Assembly (NCBI GenBank): GCA_030159075.1
Contig: BROG01000239.1
Span: forward strand, 647,001 to 711,000
Length of the DNA: 64,000 nucleotides
Direction of reading: 5' to 3'
DNA from: Atrina japonica
Taxonomy: Eukaryota; Mollusca; Bivalvia; Pterioida; Pinnidae
Positions within the stretch are counted from its first letter, which is position 1; each line of letters opens with the position of its first letter. Position numbers and translations under genes: made by a program. Of the stretch, positions 11,312 through 22,300 are shown one piece after another. The notes under the pieces were generated by a model, which ran no database searches, was not told where the DNA came from, and saw nothing but the letters and a program-made list of their open reading frames with translations.

Positions 11312-13235
11312 ATAACCAAGTATAAATATTTAGGATGTCCAGGATATAGATACAAATCTGGTAAAATGGACTAACACGGACCTCTTGAAACCAAGATGTG
11401 GGATCAGGTGCCATGGAGGAGTAAGCATCCTCTGTCGACCGGTCACACCCGCCGTGAGTAATCAGTCAAATCCAAATGAAATACGTGGGGAACAAATCCT
11501 CGTCACAATTGGAACAGACGTCTCAACAACCGCCAACGAAAAGGCAACTCAACATTTCAGAGTAATCGCAAACAAGACTATTATACCGACCGTAAAATTT
11601 GCGGAACGTTGACATCAAACGCGGTTTTCGATATCCCTGTGTCAATAATTTGTCAGTGAGTAGTTTACATCTGTATATGAAATGTTCATATGTTGAACAC
11701 GCCTGGCATATCGGATCATTTGTGAAATATAAACTCCATATGCGGTTGACTGTGGGATGTTACAACTTAAATGTGGGAAATTTACAATGGGAAAGCCGAA
11801 ATCGTCGCGTTTGTCGTATAGCTTAATTGCTAATTCCCCTGTGTCTATAGTAAGTAGAATGTCTAAGTATGAAGTGTGTGTGCTTGATTCTGTTGTATTC
11901 TTAATTTCTAGTTCGCCCCGATATATCGCATTGACATATGTATGAAAAATGTCATTATTAATTGACAAAACGTTGTCGATATATCTAAATGTGAAATGAA
12001 AGACACCGATAGCTTTTTCTTCTTTTGATTCAGCAGTTTCTGAATGAAGTCTGCTTCGTATGAATAAAGGAACAGGTCGGCCAATAAAGGGGCACAACTG
12101 GTTCCCATAGGAATGCCGACAGTTTGTTGAAAGACCACGTCTCCGACCATTACAAATATATTGTCTATTAGAAACTCCAGCATCTTTTTTATCATCCTCA
12201 GTGTATTTATGTGTAGAATCGGAGTGATGTTGGATAAAATAAGTATCCTGATAATCAAACACTAGATTTTAAAATTTTCGGGTTCCACCTTTAGTGAAAA
12301 AACAGTTGTCTATGATGCTAAAAAGTCTCTCTTTTTATTTTTATGTGGAATAGTTGTGAAAAGAGTAGAGACGTAGTACTATGTGCCTTCAAACTTTCTA
12401 AAAGATGTCTAGAATATTTAAGTATCCACACCGCTACTGGAATAAGCAACTGTACAGTATTACTGAAGTTTCTCCTTAATATCTTGGTAAGGAGTAAAGA
12501 TAAAGTTTTGCAAGAACATTTGCTGGACCCTGTTATGTACCTCTGCTTATATAGGGTTTTAAGAAGTTTAGGTATCCAATATTTATATGGTAGCTCAAAA
12601 TCAGAGTCGGTTGTAGGTACATCAAAGGAGTGTTTTCATAGTTCCTTTAAGTTTTCGAATACGATATTTTATCAACAGCTTTTAGCCATTCAGATAGTGT
12701 CTGGTTCCACGTCTTCATGTTCGGCTCATCGTCTGGCATAATCTTCGACAGAGTTCATAACTAAACTGAAATTCTGTCGCCAATTAAAGGAACGGGCTTC
12801 GCAGTACTTAGGAACTCTTAAAATAAGATTTTTCAGGTTTTCATTTTCAACAATAGAAACGTCGCCGCTGATGACATGCCCGATAGGATTATATTTGAAT
12901 AGAGATGATGCACATGAACATGTGACGGTTTTGTGTAGAAGATGGTTATGTCTAGACAAAACCCGTTTGTAATTGAATAGCTTTGATGTGATACTAGATG
13001 TATAGCTTTAAGAAATGCAAGGTGTAGTCTTCAATTTAAAAACAACAGGACTGAATTCTTTTGTGATTTAGAACAATGCCAATGTTTAAAGCGCCTATAC
13101 CTTTATTTGTGTACTTAAGTTTAAGAAAAAGACGTTTCTGTTCAGAAGTCATCGTTTGTAACGCGTGTAGGCTTCAACAGTCTGTGATAAGCGATGTCCA
13201 TTATAACGGAGTCCAGTATGTATTCTGGGGTTGAA
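11312..13235 (-). mobile_element. Naiad-type PLE, RT and linker, 5' truncated
   Basis: On the minus strand this reads from the linker (13235) through a CxC-containing block (VTCSCASSLFKYNPIGHVIS, at about 12880..12930) into the RT. RT blocks include [20 protein letters not shown] and a YIDN where the catalytic YIDD should be. The 3' non-coding tail ends at 11312. The N-terminal GIY-YIG endonuclease is missing. Frameshifts and stops occur throughout. The CxC motif is the hallmark of the linker in Naiad elements (Craig and colleagues, 2021, from memory). Its 5' end abuts a second, oppositely oriented copy at 13240. Confidence 0.85.
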
Positions 13236-13239
13236 AAGA

Positions 13240-13805
13240 CAAATACTTTACTTAATTACTATACACAGACGGTAAATTTGAACTAAGCTATACGACAAAT
13301 GCGACGATTTTGGCTTTCCCATCGTAAAATTTTCACATTTAAGTAGTAATACCCCAAAATCACCTGCATATGGCGTTTATATTTCACAATTGATCCGATA
13401 TGCAAGGCCGTGTTCAACATATGAACAATTCATATACAGAGGAAAAATACTCGTTGACAAATTATTGACACAGGGATATCGAAAACCGCGTTTGATGTCA
13501 ACATTCCGCAAACATTACGGTCGGTATAAAACTTGTTTGCGATTACTAAGTGAAATGTCGAGTTTCCTGTTCGATTGCGTTGCTGAGACGTCTGTACAAA
13601 TTGTGACGAGGTTTTGTTCCTCACGTTATTCATTTAGATTTGATTATGGATTCACGGCGGGTGTGGGGGTCAACAGAGGATGCTTACTCCTCCTAGGCAC
13701 CTAATCCCACCTCTTGCTTTCTAGTTTTTTTGTGTTTGTCCAATTTTAACCAGATTTGTATCTATATCCTGGACATCCTAGATTTATACTTTAGTATCTC
13801 GATCC
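13240..13805 (+). mobile_element. Naiad-type PLE, RT C-terminus and 3' tail, inverted partner
   Basis: Plus-strand copy of the RT C-terminal part (LSYTTNATILAFPS-like through the MIRYAR...STYEQFIYRG block) and the 3' tail. It begins within a few bases of the truncated 5' end of the minus-strand copy, so the pair is arranged head to head. A one-base deletion precedes the conserved TGA. Confidence 0.8.
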
Positions 13806-14117
13806 ACATTCCATGCTTTGTCGGATCAAAAGCACTCTCCCTTTAACCCCAAATCCTGCATATGTCTATGGTATTCATTTTGTACCTGCTACTCCTAACC
13901 CACTGATGAATTTTAGTAAAAACGTTGTGGATTTTGTTTGCAATAATGCCATGGTATGCCTACTTTAGCATTTATTTAATAATTTCAATAATTGTTTAGT
14001 TACAATTTGATGACTAATCATTAAATGGAGATTTCAGTAAAATGGGAAGCAATAAGGAATAGTCAAATTATGATTACAATGTATTATGAATTTCAAATAT
14101 TAGTTCGTGTAATATCC
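13806..14117. other. AT-rich spacer, no gene seen
   Basis: About 310 bp between Naiad fragments without recognisable features. Confidence 0.4.
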
Positions 14118-14590
14118 CTCAGTCACCCGCATATGGAGTTTATATTTCACAAATGATCCGATATGCCAGGGCGTGTACAACAGATGAAGATTTCATATAC
14201 AGAGGTAAACTACTCACCGACAAATTATTGACACAGGGATATCGAAAACCGCGTTTGATGTCAACGTTCCTCAAATTTTACGGTCCGTATAATAGTCTTG
14301 TTTGCGACTACTCTGTTTCACTAAGTGAAATGTTGAGTTGCCTTTTCGTTGGCGGTTGTTGAGATGTCTGTACCAATTGTGACGAGGATACACTCCTCAC
14401 GTGTTTCATTGGACTTGACTGTGGACTCACGGCGGGTGTGACCGTCGACAGGGGATGCTTACTACTCCATGGCACCTGATCCCACCTCTTGGTTTCCAGA
14501 GGTCCGTGTTTGTCCATTTTTGCCGGATTTGTATCTATGTCCTGGACATTCTATTGATTTATACTTTGGTATCTGAAATTTTTTTTATAT
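14118..14590 (+). mobile_element. Naiad-type PLE, RT C-terminus and 3' tail
   Basis: A 5'-truncated copy. It runs [20 protein letters not shown] through [14 protein letters not shown] to TGA, then the 3' non-coding block with one base deleted in the ACCGGTCGAC motif, and the terminus at about 14590. It is followed directly by the start of another Naiad unit in the same orientation, as in the pseudo-LTR tandem arrangement known for PLEs. Confidence 0.85.
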
Positions 14591-15497
14591 TTTTACCACC
14601 GAGTATGTATCACTGCTGGTGGACATATTGTCCCCGAGGATAATTGTCACTCGGTACATATGCATTTAATGGATAAACAAGTACCAAAAAATTGCATACT
14701 GGATGGCACGGCGCCCAGTATAAAAAGGTGTCCTTCTGTGAAGTCCATCGGGAGCATAGACTCGCAGAGATTGTTTAGAGCTCCTCGGGTTGTCCTTCGG
14801 GACATTAACAATTTAACATTTGTACAATTGTATAAACATAACAATGCTTATGTTCCCATAAAAAATTGTCAGATTCCACTTGACATTTTTGATGGTTCAT
14901 TTTCAAATAATAAACCAACAATTTCTAAATGTTCTGTCAAATATTGTAAAACATGTCATATATTAATAACTGATCAAGTGTTCACCAGCAATCTGACAAA
15001 TAAGCATTACAACACCAGAAGCTGGGATCATCTAGACTGCAAATCATCTAACGTTGTTTACGGAATTGAGTGTACCTTGTGTGGTTTGATTTATGTTGGC
15101 GAAACTAAGGGGTCCTTAAATAAAAGAGTATCTCATTCTGGTCATCGATTCGAGATTAATAATGGGGGTAACCAGATACTCTATTGACATTTCAACTCTC
15201 CTGACCATTCCATCTTGTCTATGAGAGTGTGTATAATTGAAAAAATACACCACTGGACCAACAATCCCACCTTGAGTACCCCCTTCCGTAGACAACGTGA
15301 AGAATTTTGGATGAAACAGCTTGGCACTGCATATCCCTATGGATGTAACGACAATATCCAAAGTGTAGGCAATCTATCAAGCCCACTGTGTAATGGTGTT
15401 CATGTGATGGAACTTTTTAATTCTAACGTAAGGCGTAAACGAAGTCACGGACATCTATTGATTTATACTTTGGTATCTGAAATTTTTTATATATTCT
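14591..15497 (+). mobile_element. Naiad unit with GIY-YIG endonuclease but RT deleted
   Basis: It starts with a 5' leader holding a hairpin: ACCGAGT and ACTCGGT pair around a GGACATATTGTCC stem. It then encodes the N-terminal endonuclease domain. Zinc-binding Cys pairs are visible (CSVKYCKTC, IECTLC), followed by the GIY-YIG core VYGIECTLCGLIYVGET and the catalytic-Glu region FRRQREEFWMKQLG. There is one in-frame TGA, where a related copy has CGA (Arg), and one frameshift before the REEFW part. At about 15450 the sequence jumps from the post-endonuclease RRKRSHGH region straight into the element's 3' terminus, so the linker and whole RT are gone. GGACAT occurs at both parent sites and marks the junction. 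Confidence 0.85.
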
Positions 15498-15499
15498 GA

Positions 15500-16763
15500 A
15501 ATGTCATATGCACAACTATACCTCATGGGGAACCTTCATGTCCAATTTCAAGGAATTCCCTTCAGTCCTTTCTGAGAAATAGCAATAACAAACTTCCTTT
15601 GGTCAAAATCAAAGATGGACGCCTGTTGGATTCCGATCTCTCTGAAAATGTAATGTGCACAACAAGACCTCAAGGGGAACCTTCATATTAAATTTTAAGG
15701 ATATTCATTCAGTACTTTCTGAGAAAAAGCGGTAACAAACTTTCTTTGATAAAAATCTAAGATGGCCGCCAGTCAGCCATGTTGGATTCCGATCTCTCTG
15801 AAAATGTAATATGCACAACAAGACCTCAAGGGGAACCTTCATGTCCAATTTCAAGTACGGTAGATCCCTTCAATACTTTCTGAGAAGTAGCGGTAACAAA
15901 CTTTATTTGGTCGAAATCCAAGATGGCCGCCTGTCGGCCATGTTGGATTTCGATCTCTTTGAAAATGTAATATGCACAGCAAGACCTCAAGGGGAACCTT
16001 CATATTAAATTTCAAGTAAATCCCTTCAGTACTTTACGAGATATAGCGGTAACAAACTTCCTTTGGTAAAAATCTAAGATGGCCCCCTGAAGGCCATGTT
16101 GGATTCCGATTTAATTTGATTTGATTTTTTGTTTTACGCCATACTCAACAATTTTTCAGTCATATGATGGCGTCCAGTTTTTATTGGTGGAGGAGAAACC
16201 CCGGTTACCCGGGTAAAGACCACCGACCTTCCGCAAGAAAACTGGCAAACTTTCCCACTTAATTCGAAATGACCCTAGCGGGATTCGAACCAGAGGTGAG
16301 AGGCCGATCTCTCTGAAAATGTAACATGCACAGCAAGACCTCAAGGGGAACCTTCATGTCCAATTTCAAGTAGATCCCTTCAACACTTTCTGAGAAGTAA
16401 CAATAACAAACTTCATTTGGTCAAAATCCAAGATGGATGCTTGTCGGCCATGTTAGATTCCGATCTCTATACACAACTAGACCTCAAGGGGAACCTTCAT
16501 ATTAAATTTCAAGTAGATCCCTTCAGTACTTTATGAGATATAGCAATAACAAACTTCCTTTGGTAAAAATCTAAGATGGCCCCCTGAAGGCCATGTTGGA
16601 TTCCGATCTCTCTGAAAATGTAATATGCACAACTAGACCTTAAGGGGAACCTTCATGTCAGATTTCAAGGAGATTCCTTAAGTCCTTTCTGAGAAATAGC
16701 GGTAACAAGACTTGTTCAGGACGGACGGACCACAGATGCAGGTCCATAGACTACCATCTGTTG
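15500..16763. repeat. ~156-bp tandem array (about seven units)
   Basis: The phrase TGCACAACAAGACCTCAAGG recurs with CAC starting at 15511, 15658, 15814, 15975, 16329, 16472 and 16628. Each unit also has AAGATGG(C/A)CGCC and TTGGATTCCGATCTCTCTGA. The 354-bp gap between units four and five is one unit plus the SINE insertion. The array ends in a GGACGGACGGACCACAG motif. The chance open frames are not genes. Confidence 0.95.
16111..16303 (-). repeat. tRNA-derived SINE, family 1, inserted in the array
   Basis: It is 5'-truncated: the B box (GGTTCGAATCCCGCTAGGGT on the minus strand) and body are present, but the A box is missing. The tail is a T-rich run on the plus strand. CCGAT at 16106..16110 and 16304..16308 flanks it as a short target duplication, and removing the SINE restores the array unit. 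Confidence 0.92.
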
Positions 16764-17420
16764 ATGGTGGGCTAAAAATAAAGAAATGTGACACAATGAA
16801 TTTAATTTTCTGTTAAATCTGCTAAATCTTGAAAAGGAACAATTTTAACATTATGAACAAATATACAATGAGAGTGTCAGATATTTGTTGTTTATGGTAT
16901 ATATTTCATCAGTTACATATGTACTTCAGAAATGACGGGACAGGTGTATTTTGTTTAATATGTGGTTTTTATATGAAATTTATAGATCTAGAGGAAAATA
17001 AAAATAAATTCTCAATTCTGTCACCCTGAAGCATGTATTTTGTAGAATGACAAGAACAAAATAATAACATCATTGTAATAAAATGCAACACTAAGTTCTA
17101 TGTATTGCTTCAGATATGTATATAGGAAACAATCTGCAATAATTATCCACAAAATCTCACATTTAAATATGCAGTTTGCAAGCCTGGGATTCTGCAATAT
17201 GGTTACAGATTTGTAGTTTTATCAGATAATAGATAATGTGTGTCTGTGCAATCTGAATTACCATCAATGTAACAAAGATAAGAATATATTACATAACATA
17301 GCGGGAGGAAAAAATGTCTCAATTTCTCCAAAGAACATGCATTAGACTTTGTACAATACAATATCAATTTGCTTTTATTGCAATGCAAACATTTCCAAAG
17401 AAAATAGAGCTTAGCGGAGA
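16764..17420. other. Unannotated sequence, no gene seen
   Basis: AT-rich DNA downstream of the array. Small open frames have no recognisable domain. Confidence 0.4.
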
Positions 17421-17605
17421 CACTGCAATAACTGACCTATCGCCATGTCAGACACTACACCTTTTGCCAAACTTTTCAATTATGATGTCACAAATAAATG
17501 GCTCATCAAACACTTATGTAATTATGACATCACAATCGAATGACGTCAAAACAGCACATGGATAGCCATGTGTCCGACACTTGGTGATAGGTCAATTAGC
17601 ACTGG
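17421..17605. mobile_element. Short MITE-like inverted-repeat element
   Basis: ACTGACCTATCGCCATGTCA on the left (from 17431) is matched in inverted form by TGTCCGACACTTGGTGATAG then GTCAATT on the right (17571..17597). The ~115-bp core contains repeated ATGATGTCA / ATGACATCA motifs. There is no coding capacity. The exact ends and target duplication are unclear. Confidence 0.65.
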
Positions 17606-17995
17606 AGAGTTCTTAGAAGGGAAAGTGGGTCACAATCGATGTACAAAATTTATGCTGCCAAATTATTCATCTCACAATGTCCAATTCTATTTGAATAAAA
17701 AATATGAAGCTTTCAGTTTTTACATTATAATTTGACATACTGGTAAATAAATGCCAATTTTTGAAAGTAAAATACATTTACATTTGTAATGTACATGTAC
17801 ATGCATTGATACATGGTACGGTAGCTTCCAAGTGATTTCTGAGATGTTTTATTGAAAATCTATATGCAGTGTTTAAATAAAATTTTGCCTGTTTTTCTTT
17901 CCATATGAAATGCGATGATGAATGTCAATTTCTCATTTTTACAATTAAACTATAAGACAAATCTGGTTAGTTTGGCTTCCAATCATCAACTAGAT
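17606..17995. other. Unannotated sequence, no gene seen
   Basis: AT-rich, without features I can support. Confidence 0.4.
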
Positions 17996-18263
17996 CAGGG
18001 GTCAACAATCGTTAAAATTTCCACTTGTCAACAGGTTGCTTGTAGTATTGGAATCTACTTGTCCAAATGAAAAATAGACTTGTCCATAAATCAAGTGTAT
18101 TATTTAAATGTATTGTATTGTTTTCAACAAGGATAATTCTTTTTGAAATAAAATTTTTGTCTTCGGTAATTTCACTTGTACTGTTAAAAAAGTGAGAAGT
18201 ACTTTTCGGACTGCAAAATGGACTTGTTCCTGACAACTGGACGAACCCGATTGTTGAGCCCTG
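17996..18263. mobile_element. Non-autonomous hAT-like MITE (268 bp)
   Basis: The ends are CAGGGGTCAACAATCG and, inverted, CAGGGCTCAACAATCG. Subterminal ACTTGTC(C/A)A motifs are repeated. The flanks are TAGAT (17991..17995) and TACAT (18264..18268), a probable 5-bp target duplication with one mismatch. The same CAGGGCTC start, 5-bp duplication and subterminal ACTCGTCC repeats are seen in the 10.8-kb hAT-like element at 29395..40230. This is probably a deletion derivative of that family. Confidence 0.75.
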
Positions 18264-18268
18264 TACAT

Positions 18269-19113
18269 CATTGTAGTTACTCGGGTCACCAAGAAATAAT
18301 AATTAAATATATTCATGTCTTGATATTTTATTTGATCATTAGCTACAGGACTTCCAAGTTACATAAGAAAAAATATCCAAAAGCATATATGTGTCCTGCT
18401 CCAGAAAACACAGTCACAAGACATATGGTTAATTATGCGTAATATAATACAAAACCAGTGACAAAAGCATTTGTTGAGTATATGGAATATCACTTATAAT
18501 ATGTCAATTTTTAGCTTATTTTCTGTGCTTTTGAAATATCTATTTATTTTAATGCATCTTTTAATTGAGTCATGTGAAGAATTTTGACAGAGCCAGTCAC
18601 TTATTGCAGAGTAGACAAATTTTTTTCCTGTTATCAATTTTATCAACAAAACAAAAATCTAAGCAGAAAGTAGAAATATCAAATGGATATATATTTTTAT
18701 ATATACTTGTCTTTTCACCTTCAGTAAAAACCAATATCATTTTTTAATCTCATAGCATTCCAAAACAATCCTTATTACATGCAAGTAAACAAACAACTTC
18801 CTAAAAACATTGAACCCACTCTCCAAAACAAAAGAACACCAACTTTCTAATAAAAAAAAAAGTGAAAATACAATACAGTAATTAAGATCTTACATAGGAA
18901 GCATGGAATATATTATGCTGAAACCTAAGTTGATAACATTACCAGTTTGTAGTTAGTAGACTGATTATAGACCTAATGTTAAAACATATGCAGTGAGATT
19001 CTGTTCCTTGTCTCACAAGTTATACTACCTAAAACTTGTAAAATGCATTGCTGAGAGCAGTACAATGCTGGAATTGAAGCACTATGAATGTTCCAGTCTG
19101 ATGACTATCTACT
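18269..19113 (-). other. 3' flank of the cyclophilin gene, probable 3' UTR
   Basis: Sequence immediately downstream of the cyclophilin stop codon on the minus strand. Candidate poly(A) signals are ATTAAA at 18743..18748 and AATAAA at 18543..18548, about 370 and 570 nt past the stop. Which is used cannot be told from sequence alone. No other feature is seen. Confidence 0.4.
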
Positions 19114-19322
19114 TTACAACTGTCCACAGTCGGCTATGATAACATTTTTACTTGTTTTTCCATCGTGACTACCGACAGCTTCCATCGCTTTCACTACATT
19201 TAGTCCCTCAACAACTGAACCAAACACGACATGTTTGCCATCCAGCCATTGTGTCTTTTCTGTGCAGATAAAGAACTGACTACCATTGGTATTTGGTCCT
19301 GCATTGGCCATGGACAAAATTC
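19114..19322 (-). CDS. PPIA: Cyclophilin A coding exon 3 with stop
   Basis: Acceptor TTCTTTTCAG|GAATTT. Encodes residues 97-164, including [18 protein letters not shown] (A101, F113), [11 protein letters not shown] (W121, L122, H126) and the C-terminal DCGQL, then TAA. Confidence 0.97.
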
Positions 19323-22300
19323 CTGAAAAGAAACAATTTAAATGTTTGTTGAAAATTCTACAAATCAGCATCAGCATAAGTCCTTGAGTCTATACAAATG
19401 TACAATACTTGTATCATGTGTTTTTGTCATTTGCCACTATATGTCGCGGTCGTGGCAATATTTAATTGTGTCGTGGTGTATCAAATTCTTTAGCTCTGTC
19501 ACTAGGGATGCACATGTAACAATTCATTGAACTACAGATATATTGCAATAGTGTTTATTCCGATAGCAATGCAGATGGCAGATCATACCAGCGATAACTA
19601 TTACCAAAAGTATGCTGAACTATCGATAGTTAGCAAATCTTAACTTTGTAAATCTGTTCATGGATCTCATTGTCTACTGCAACACCAAAAACCGCCCAAT
19701 AAAAAAAACATCAACATAAAAAAGTTTAAAGTCATATTCTTCATCCATATCTACATAAAAAATCCTATGATATACTGTAAGTTATCCTCCACGTACCAGG
19801 CCGCCGCCATCTAGAGCCTAGACTAGCCGTTCAACAGGGCGAGCTAAAATTCTGACCAATTCAAGTCCGACAACTTAATTTCCATAAATCTAGTTAATGA
19901 TATGTAAAATACGAGATTAACCACCCTACTCACGATAACGTCCACGACTGCCTGATAGAAATACAATCGCTGATTACGAGAATGTTGTAAACTGCCCCGT
20001 GTTTCTCCTTCAGTGGCTTCACTTTCAATTCCGGTTTTTCCCACTTTCATTTTATGACCGGAAATCATGATTATAACAAGAGTTAGAAGAGAAGTTAGCG
20101 GTGCCCTTTAATTCGACATTTAGATATATATCGACGACGTTTTGTCAATTAATAATGACAATTTTCATACATATGTCAATGCGATATATCCCAGCGAACT
20201 AGAAATTAAAGATACAACAAAATCAAGCACACACGCTTCATACTTAGGCTATATGACAAACGCGCCAATTTCAGCTCCCCCATCGTAAATTTTGCTATTA
20301 TTTTGAAATTGGTGACTGAAAGTTGTTGAAAAATGGCTGCCGCTTATGCATCCGATATTTCTCCAAGATGTTTTAGATATTTTCAACTTTGATTCCAACT
20401 CTGAAAATGACCTTTTAATATCTGATCTGAATAATGATTCTGCACGTGAACACCATGTAAACCCTATTTCTAAGGAAATATAATCCCGAGATAGATGTCG
20501 ATTCTGAATAAGATGTAAGCGGTGGTGATGATTTTACAGACGATTTCAATGCAGAAACCTCCTTGGCGGAACATGTGTCAACAAATAATTTAAATTAAAG
20601 CATTAAATTTAAAACATTTAGAGCTGAAAATATTGGTCCAACTTACAATTTGGATATTATATTAAGTCACAAGCGAGTTAGCATATTTTCATCTTTTTTA
20701 ACATGATGAGTATACATGCAATTATTTATATGAAACACAAAGGAAAATTGTGTATACAATAAAATACATATATGTATTTAGAATGTATTGATTTACATGT
20801 ATTCAAGTTTTTGCATTATTAAAATAAGATCATATTCTTAAAATTTCTCTCACAAATATATTCATTCCACACCTATAAATTAAAAATCAGGGTTAGCCCT
20901 GTTTATCAAATGCATCATAAGATTGATCTCATGCACTCCCATTTTTTCTGTGTGGACTCTCAAAAAGTTTATTTGCAGTCTAAGGAACTCTCGAAATTGA
21001 TAGGGCATGTAAATCCCTGCATTTAATACAAACAAAAATTCATTTTGATGCCTTGTAGGTCTTTAAAGGCAAGTATACAATGTATGTCAGATAAGGGCAA
21101 GTTAGCCACGAGAAAAATTACACTGCTGATATACAGTAGTGTGTGCAATGAATGGGCCACTGATCACTGACAATGTTAATTGGGCAAATGAAGAAATTTA
21201 AACGAGTGATGATCATGAAGGACATTTTTCTTGGAACGAGAGACGAAGAGTGTTAGCTTTATATATCACTGGTCTTTCTGATACATTTTCAACATATTAG
21301 CCTAGATCTAATTTTATTTGTAGACTGAAACTTATATAAATAGATAAGAATTTTAAATTGCATCAATCAGTGGATTTTAAATTGTGTTCAAAGTTACTTT
21401 AATCTCCCTGGTTATCAAACTTTTTTTATTTTTTAATTCAATAATAATCAGAGCCAACCTGGCTCAGTTGGTAACACACTGGACTCTTGATCGTGAGTTC
21501 GAGCCCAGCCCAGCGGCAGGCTGGTTTCCTGTCCTTGGGATTGAGACAGTAAAAAACGAGGTCCCGTGTCACAGTAGGTGTCAGCACGTTAAAGAACCTT
21601 TACTGCTCAATGGCCATAAGTGCCCAGCATATGCCAAAATTTGAAGCCCTTCACCGGCATTTAGTGATGCCTCCATATGAGTGAAATATTCTTGAGTGGG
21701 ACGTTAAACAACGATATACAAACAATAATAATCCAGTATTTACATTTTCTAAATTATATATTATATTTCCTAAAACCAAAATTTTAGGACTATCTGAATA
21801 AGGGTCAAATTTATCCCTTCTAGTTTGCTTTACAGTCAAGGGCAGATAACTCTTGGAGTCTGTTAGATTTAAGCTTTTTTTCCCCTACTAATTTACCTGA
21901 ATTTCCAATATAAATTTACTGTGAAATAAAAGTACCTACATAGACAATAAATATTAATGAGTTATTAAGAATTTTAGATGAAATGTTTTTCTAGAAAAAA
22001 AATAATAAATGTTTTTGAACCTAGAATTACTCAGTGTTTGTGGTTAAAGTCACTTTAATTTCCCCTTTTTTAACGATACCAATCTTATCATCTTGCTTGA
22101 TTTATTTAATGTAAATCCAGTATTAACAATAAATCTTTTTATAGTACAACCAAATAAAATCTTAAACAAAAGTTTTTGATTTTCAAATTTACCCCTCCTA
22201 ACAGGAAACTTTCGAGTTAGCCCGGATTACCGTTATGATCCTGCATTTATTTGTGCCTACTAGATTTTGTTCCCCATACGTTCTTTCGGTTTTAATATTT

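Noticed and set aside
11385..11945. Plus-strand open frames over the 11.3-12.3 kb region.
   Set aside because: They are shadows of the minus-strand Naiad RT, whose conserved motifs read on the other strand.
14341..14420. The TGA after the RT C-terminal ...LFVGGC is present in all seven Naiad copies and is followed by an open, Cys-containing frame (DVCTNCDED...), suggesting selenocysteine read-through.
   Set aside because: Three copies (11.5, 13.6 and 58.1 kb) share an extra T in the downstream TTCATT(T)GG segment, which breaks the frame. A fixed frame-breaking indel argues that the region is 3' untranslated. No SECIS-like structure is evident. The TGA is best read as the normal stop.
15181..15190. 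In-frame TGA in the endonuclease as possible selenocysteine.
   Set aside because: The related copy at 55.56 kb has CGA (Arg) at this position, so this is a simple CpG-type mutation.
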